64,000 nt of DNA, from assembly GCA_030145245.1 (NCBI GenBank), contig JAQYWC010000076.1, forward strand, positions 122,243-186,242. Direction: 5' to 3'. Source of the DNA: Desulfobacterium sp. (GTDB taxonomy: Bacteria; Desulfobacterota; Desulfobacteria; Desulfobacterales; Desulfobacteraceae). The number at the start of each line of letters is the position of its first letter. Within the stretch, counting starts at the first letter, position 1. The notes beneath the pieces are model-generated. The model was not told the DNA's origin, searched no databases, and was given only the letters and a program-made list of their open reading frames with translations. Positions 61,555-64,000 of this stretch are shown here, in pieces. A program made the translations under genes and the position numbers.

Positions 61555-61570
61555 TGGTACACAAATTGCT
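61555..61570 (+). promoter_or_regulatory. Sigma-54 (-24/-12) promoter of the NifX-like/CGGC/MBL operon
   Basis: TGGTACACAAATTGCT has GG at 61556-61557 and GC at 61568-61569, exactly 10 bases apart, and TTGCT fits the consensus -12 element. It lies 43 bases before the start of the NifX-like gene and downstream of two enhancer-like dyads. Confidence 0.75.
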
Positions 61571-61612
61571 GCTACATAGTTGTGAGCGATAACCCAATAC
61601 AGAGGATACTCA

Positions 61613-62176
61613 ATGAAAATAGCAATCAGCGCCATGGACAAAGATCCCAACGCCCAGATCGACCCCCGATTTGGCAGAGCCCCCTATTTTGTCATGGTTG
61701 ACACCGAGACCATGGATCTCCAGATGTTTGACAATGAAAGCTGCAACCACCCCAGCGGAGCGGGCATTCAGACGGCCAGCTTCATCGCTGCCCAGGGGGT
61801 CGGGGCGGTGCTCACGGGCAACTGCGGCCCCAAGGCCATGCAGGCCCTGACCGAGGCCGGCATCCAGGTATTCACCGGCCATGGCGGTACGGTCCAAGAG
61901 GCTGTGGACCAATACAAGAACGGCCCCATGACCGCCACGGCAACGGCAACGGTGGCTGAGAAATCAGGCCTGGAGTTCCCTGGAACCGATGGAAGCCTCC
62001 AGCCACGGCCGGCCAGCGGCATGGCAACCGGTGGTGGTGGCATGGGAGGATGCGGCGGTCGCGGCAGGGGCGGTTGCAGTGGTCGCGGCAAGGGCGGCGG
62101 CGGAGGTCGCGGCATGGGTGGCGGCGGAGGCCGTGGCATGGGCGGCGGCGGAGGCATGGGCACCAGGCGACAATAA
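61613..62176 (+). CDS. NifX/NafY-family iron-molybdenum cluster-binding protein with glycine-rich tail
   Basis: A 187-residue protein with GAGGATA upstream of the start. Residues 1-115 match the dinitrogenase iron-molybdenum cofactor family: DPRFGRAPYFVMVDTETMDL, then GIQTASFIAAQGVGAVLTGN CGPKAM, split here, and VFTGHGGTVQEAVDQYKNG. The remaining 60 residues are Gly/Arg/Met-rich with two cysteines (GGCGGRGRGGCSGRGKGG) and repeats of GGRGMGGG. Members such as the orange proteins of sulfate reducers bind metal-sulfur clusters. No nif genes are near. Confidence 0.88.
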   Translation: MKIAISAMDKDPNAQIDPRFGRAPYFVMVDTETMDLQMFDNESCNHPSGAGIQTASFIAAQGVGAVLTGNCGPKAMQALTEAGIQVFTGHGGTVQEAVDQYKNGPMTATATATVAEKSGLEFPGTDGSLQPRPASGMATGGGGMGGCGGRGRGGCSGRGKGGGGGRGMGGGGGRGMGGGGGMGTRRQ

Positions 62177-62308
62177 CAGGCTCGGGCCGTGGCAATGCCC
62201 ATGGCCCAGACGATTAATCCAATCTCAACCTTCGGACGTTCGCTTCCATGGCCCGGTCCATCAAAGCTGACGTTTGAACGTTGAGGTCCAATGATTCAGG
62301 AAGATAGA

Positions 62309-62689
62309 ATGACATTAACTGCGATCATCCGTTGTGAAAAAAACGAAACCAGATGTCCCCTGACCAACTGCTTTAAATGCATGGTGGAACACAAGGAGGG
62401 GTTTGCCCGGTATGACGAGTGCATTCCCGCCGGGGTATTCACCTGCAGATGTCCCGGGGACAACGCCGTGGAACTGGCAAAGATCATCAAATCCAAGGGG
62501 GCGGAGGTGATCCATTTCTGCACCTGCACCTTTGCCAAAAAGGGCGAACAGGGATGGAGTGAAAAAGAGGGGGGCTTCTGCGACACCCTTGACACCCTCA
62601 TCACCCGGATCCACCAGGAAACCGGGCTGCCCTGTGTAAAGGGCTCGGCCCACCTGCCCAAAGACTACACCCCCATGGTATGGAAATAG
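62309..62689 (+). CDS. CGGC-domain protein
   Basis: 126 residues from the ATG at 62309 with AGGAAG at good distance; an ATG at 62291 is also usable. AIIRCEKNETRCPLTNCFKC followed by FTCRCPGDNAVELAKIIKSK and GAEVIHFCTCTFAKK matches the CGGC family, although the central CGGC reads CRC in this copy. There are at least seven cysteines, likely metal-binding. It follows the NifX-like gene, and its stop is 5 bases before the next start. Confidence 0.75.
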   Translation: MTLTAIIRCEKNETRCPLTNCFKCMVEHKEGFARYDECIPAGVFTCRCPGDNAVELAKIIKSKGAEVIHFCTCTFAKKGEQGWSEKEGGFCDTLDTLITRIHQETGLPCVKGSAHLPKDYTPMVWK

Positions 62690-62694
62690 GAACC

Positions 62695-63441
62695 ATGACC
62701 CTTTATAAGATCCATCCCATCGTGATGGGAACCAAGGTATTTGACAAGAGCATGATGACATACCAGCACGGGGCCGGCACGCCCTACACCATCCCCATCT
62801 ACTGCTGGTACATCCAGGGCGGTGACAAAACCATTATCGTGGACACGGGCGAGATGAGCCCCATCCAGTCCCAGGAGCGGGAAACCGCCATTGGCGGCCC
62901 GATCCACACCTTTGAACAGGGCCTGGCCCTCTGGGGCCTGACCCCGGAATCCATTGATATCGTCATCCACACCCACCTTCACAACGATCACTGTGAAAAC
63001 GACTACAAGTGCGCCAATGCAGCCATCTATGTCCATGAAAACGAGATGAAGCGGATCCACGATCCCCACCCCCTGGACTTTCGCTATCTTGAGGACTACA
63101 TGGAGGATGTGGAGGAGAACGGCCAGCTCAGGGTCCTGACCCGGGATACCGAGATCCTTCCGGGGATCACCTGTCTGCACACCCCGGTCCACACGGACGG
63201 CGGCATGAGCATCGCCATCGACACAGCCGGGGGCAAGGCCATAATCACGGGGTTCTGCGTCATCAAGGAGAACTTTGATCCCCCAAAAGAGATCAGGGCC
63301 ATGGAGATGGAGGTGATTCCACCGGGCACCGTGGTCAACCCCTGGGACGCCTATGACATCATGGTGAAGATCCGGGATATGGCCGACATTCTTCTGCCCC
63401 TCCACGAGCCTGAATTTGCCGCCGTTCATACCATCCCATGA
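62695..63441 (+). CDS. MBL-fold hydrolase of the lactonase-like type, lacking the bridging aspartate
   Basis: 248 residues from the ATG at 62695, with AGGA upstream. The metal site HLHNDHCEN (in IHTHLHNDHCENDYK) and histidines in TPVHTDGG and LPLHEPEF are present, as in N-acyl-homoserine lactonase-like enzymes. The position where a metal-bridging aspartate follows the strand (normally GD) reads ITGFCVIKENF, so phenylalanine or cysteine replaces it. It is the third gene of the sigma-54 operon. The substrate is unknown, and activity may be altered. Confidence 0.8.
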   Translation: MTLYKIHPIVMGTKVFDKSMMTYQHGAGTPYTIPIYCWYIQGGDKTIIVDTGEMSPIQSQERETAIGGPIHTFEQGLALWGLTPESIDIVIHTHLHNDHCENDYKCANAAIYVHENEMKRIHDPHPLDFRYLEDYMEDVEENGQLRVLTRDTEILPGITCLHTPVHTDGGMSIAIDTAGGKAIITGFCVIKENFDPPKEIRAMEMEVIPPGTVVNPWDAYDIMVKIRDMADILLPLHEPEFAAVHTIP

Positions 63442-63473
63442 TCAACCCGGAACACAGCAGATGGAAAACCCCG

Positions 63474-63509
63474 CCTGGTGCATCATCCTTTCATCCCTGA
63501 TGCACCAGG
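63474..63509. terminator. Hairpin between convergent MBL and deacetylase-like genes
   Basis: CCTGGTGCATCA (63474-63485) and TGATGCACCAGG (63498-63509) are perfect 12-bp complements around a 12-base loop. It lies between convergent genes and overlaps the last codons of the right-hand one. A two-way terminator is likely. Confidence 0.55.
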
Positions 63510-64000
63510 TCTGTAAAGGTTGTCACACGGATCTTCTTTTGGGATACGATCTGAATAAGCAAATATTCAAGAAAGAGAAAGGCGGCTTCGTCCATCCGCA
63601 TATGGTGGAGCATGATGCCGCACACCCCGCTCTCCATGCCCTGGGAAAGCTCGTTGAACAGGGCCTGCCACCCAAGTTCCGGCGATCTCTCCTTCCGGGT
63701 GTGCAGGTCCGCATGGACGGAGATCTCCTGAAGCCCCAAGGGCGGCCCGGGATCGCTTCCGGCACTCCGGGAGATGCCTTTAAACCCAAGGCTTACCAGG
63801 GCGGCCATGGTTTCCAGGGTGCACCTGTTCCATGGGGGGGTGAAGAACGGCGAGAACCAATGGTTTAATACAGCTGTCAGCCGCTGTTGGCCTTTGGCAA
63901 GATCGTTTTGGATATCAATGACCGGCCGGCCCGGGCCGAACTCCTGCTTCTTCCCCGTAATTTCGTGGTTCACGTGCCGCCACCCGTGCTGGTGCCAGCA
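63491..64000 (-). CDS. Polysaccharide deacetylase-like protein, 3' part
   Basis: The gene runs off the right edge; about 170 C-terminal codons are visible. The open end reads CWHQHGWRHVNHEITGKKQE FG, split here, followed by DIQNDLAKGQQRL, and later FTPPWNRCTLETMAALVSLG and SVHADLHTRKERS. WHQHGWRHVNHE and PPWNR are typical of polysaccharide deacetylase (NodB-like) domains. The start is outside the window. Confidence 0.7.
   Translation of the reverse strand, partial: CWHQHGWRHVNHEITGKKQEFGPGRPVIDIQNDLAKGQQRLTAVLNHWFSPFFTPPWNRCTLETMAALVSLGFKGISRSAGSDPGPPLGLQEISVHADLHTRKERSPELGWQALFNELSQGMESGVCGIMLHHMRMDEAAFLFLEYLLIQIVSQKKIRVTTFTDLVHQG

Noticed and set aside
61768..62202. Proline-rich minus-strand frame opposite the NifX-like tail
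   Set aside because: Simple complement of the Gly-rich repeat codons.

Overview
The window is GC-rich bacterial chromosome, almost fully coding, with genes in long same-strand operons. Gene content suggests an anaerobic deltaproteobacterium (Desulfobacterota, probably Desulfobacterales): a B12-dependent ribonucleotide reductase, a RACo-type corrinoid-activating ASKHA protein, a NifX-like protein beside a sigma-54 activator, an ADP-forming acyl-CoA synthetase, several sigma-54 activators, and two branched-chain amino acid (Liv) transporters. No sulfate-reduction gene is present, so the taxonomic placement is inference. No rRNA, tRNA, CRISPR array, complete insertion sequence or prophage was seen.

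Layout. 1-5113: Liv operon 1 (livK-H-M-G-F plus the start of a nucleoside-gate membrane protein), minus strand, with a clear sigma-70 promoter. 5275-13176: NAD kinase, an EamA exporter, a CyuA-like cysteine desulfidase with a kinase-like GAF/PAS protein lacking an ATPase domain, a metallo-beta-lactamase-fold hydrolase with a NifA-like activator, and a DUF554 protein. 13309-20184: two lipoproteins, a TetR/acyl-CoA synthetase pair with a palindromic operator, a PPC-domain protein, a Na/Ca exchanger-like protein and an exported nitrilase-family enzyme. 20206-26209: one operon metY-metX-metW-ycaO/TPR-GGDEF, joining methionine synthesis to a YcaO protein and a diguanylate cyclase. 26521-36434: a GntR-type regulator followed by hyuA-hyuB-pxpA-pxpB-pxpC and a TRAP transporter, probably one catabolic operon for 5-oxoproline or a related cyclic amide.

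36435-40080 is a visibly AT-richer accessory stretch: a decayed Fic gene, another gene fragment, two stand-alone periplasmic binding proteins, a membrane-anchored L7/L12-like domain and an ATC-hydrolase-like protein. 40103-47921 returns to core genes: a potassium channel/TrkA protein, nrdJ with a paired operator around its promoter, and Liv operon 2. 48344-52494 has an HI0933-type flavoprotein, a HAD hydrolase, a TetR regulator and an ABC1/UbiB-type kinase.

52829-63441 is the most interesting region. Three -24/-12 (sigma-54) promoters precede (i) a GcvH-like protein without the lipoyl lysine, (ii) a thioredoxin/RACo/sigma-54-activator operon and (iii) a NifX-like/CGGC/metallo-hydrolase operon. 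Between them lies a divergent operon for a histidine kinase with a Rossmann-like N-terminal domain, an NtrC-type response regulator and an archaemetzincin. Two tandem dyads upstream of promoter (iii) look like enhancer sites. I infer a sigma-54 regulon for redox, corrinoid or metal-cofactor handling. A polysaccharide deacetylase-like gene is cut by the right edge.
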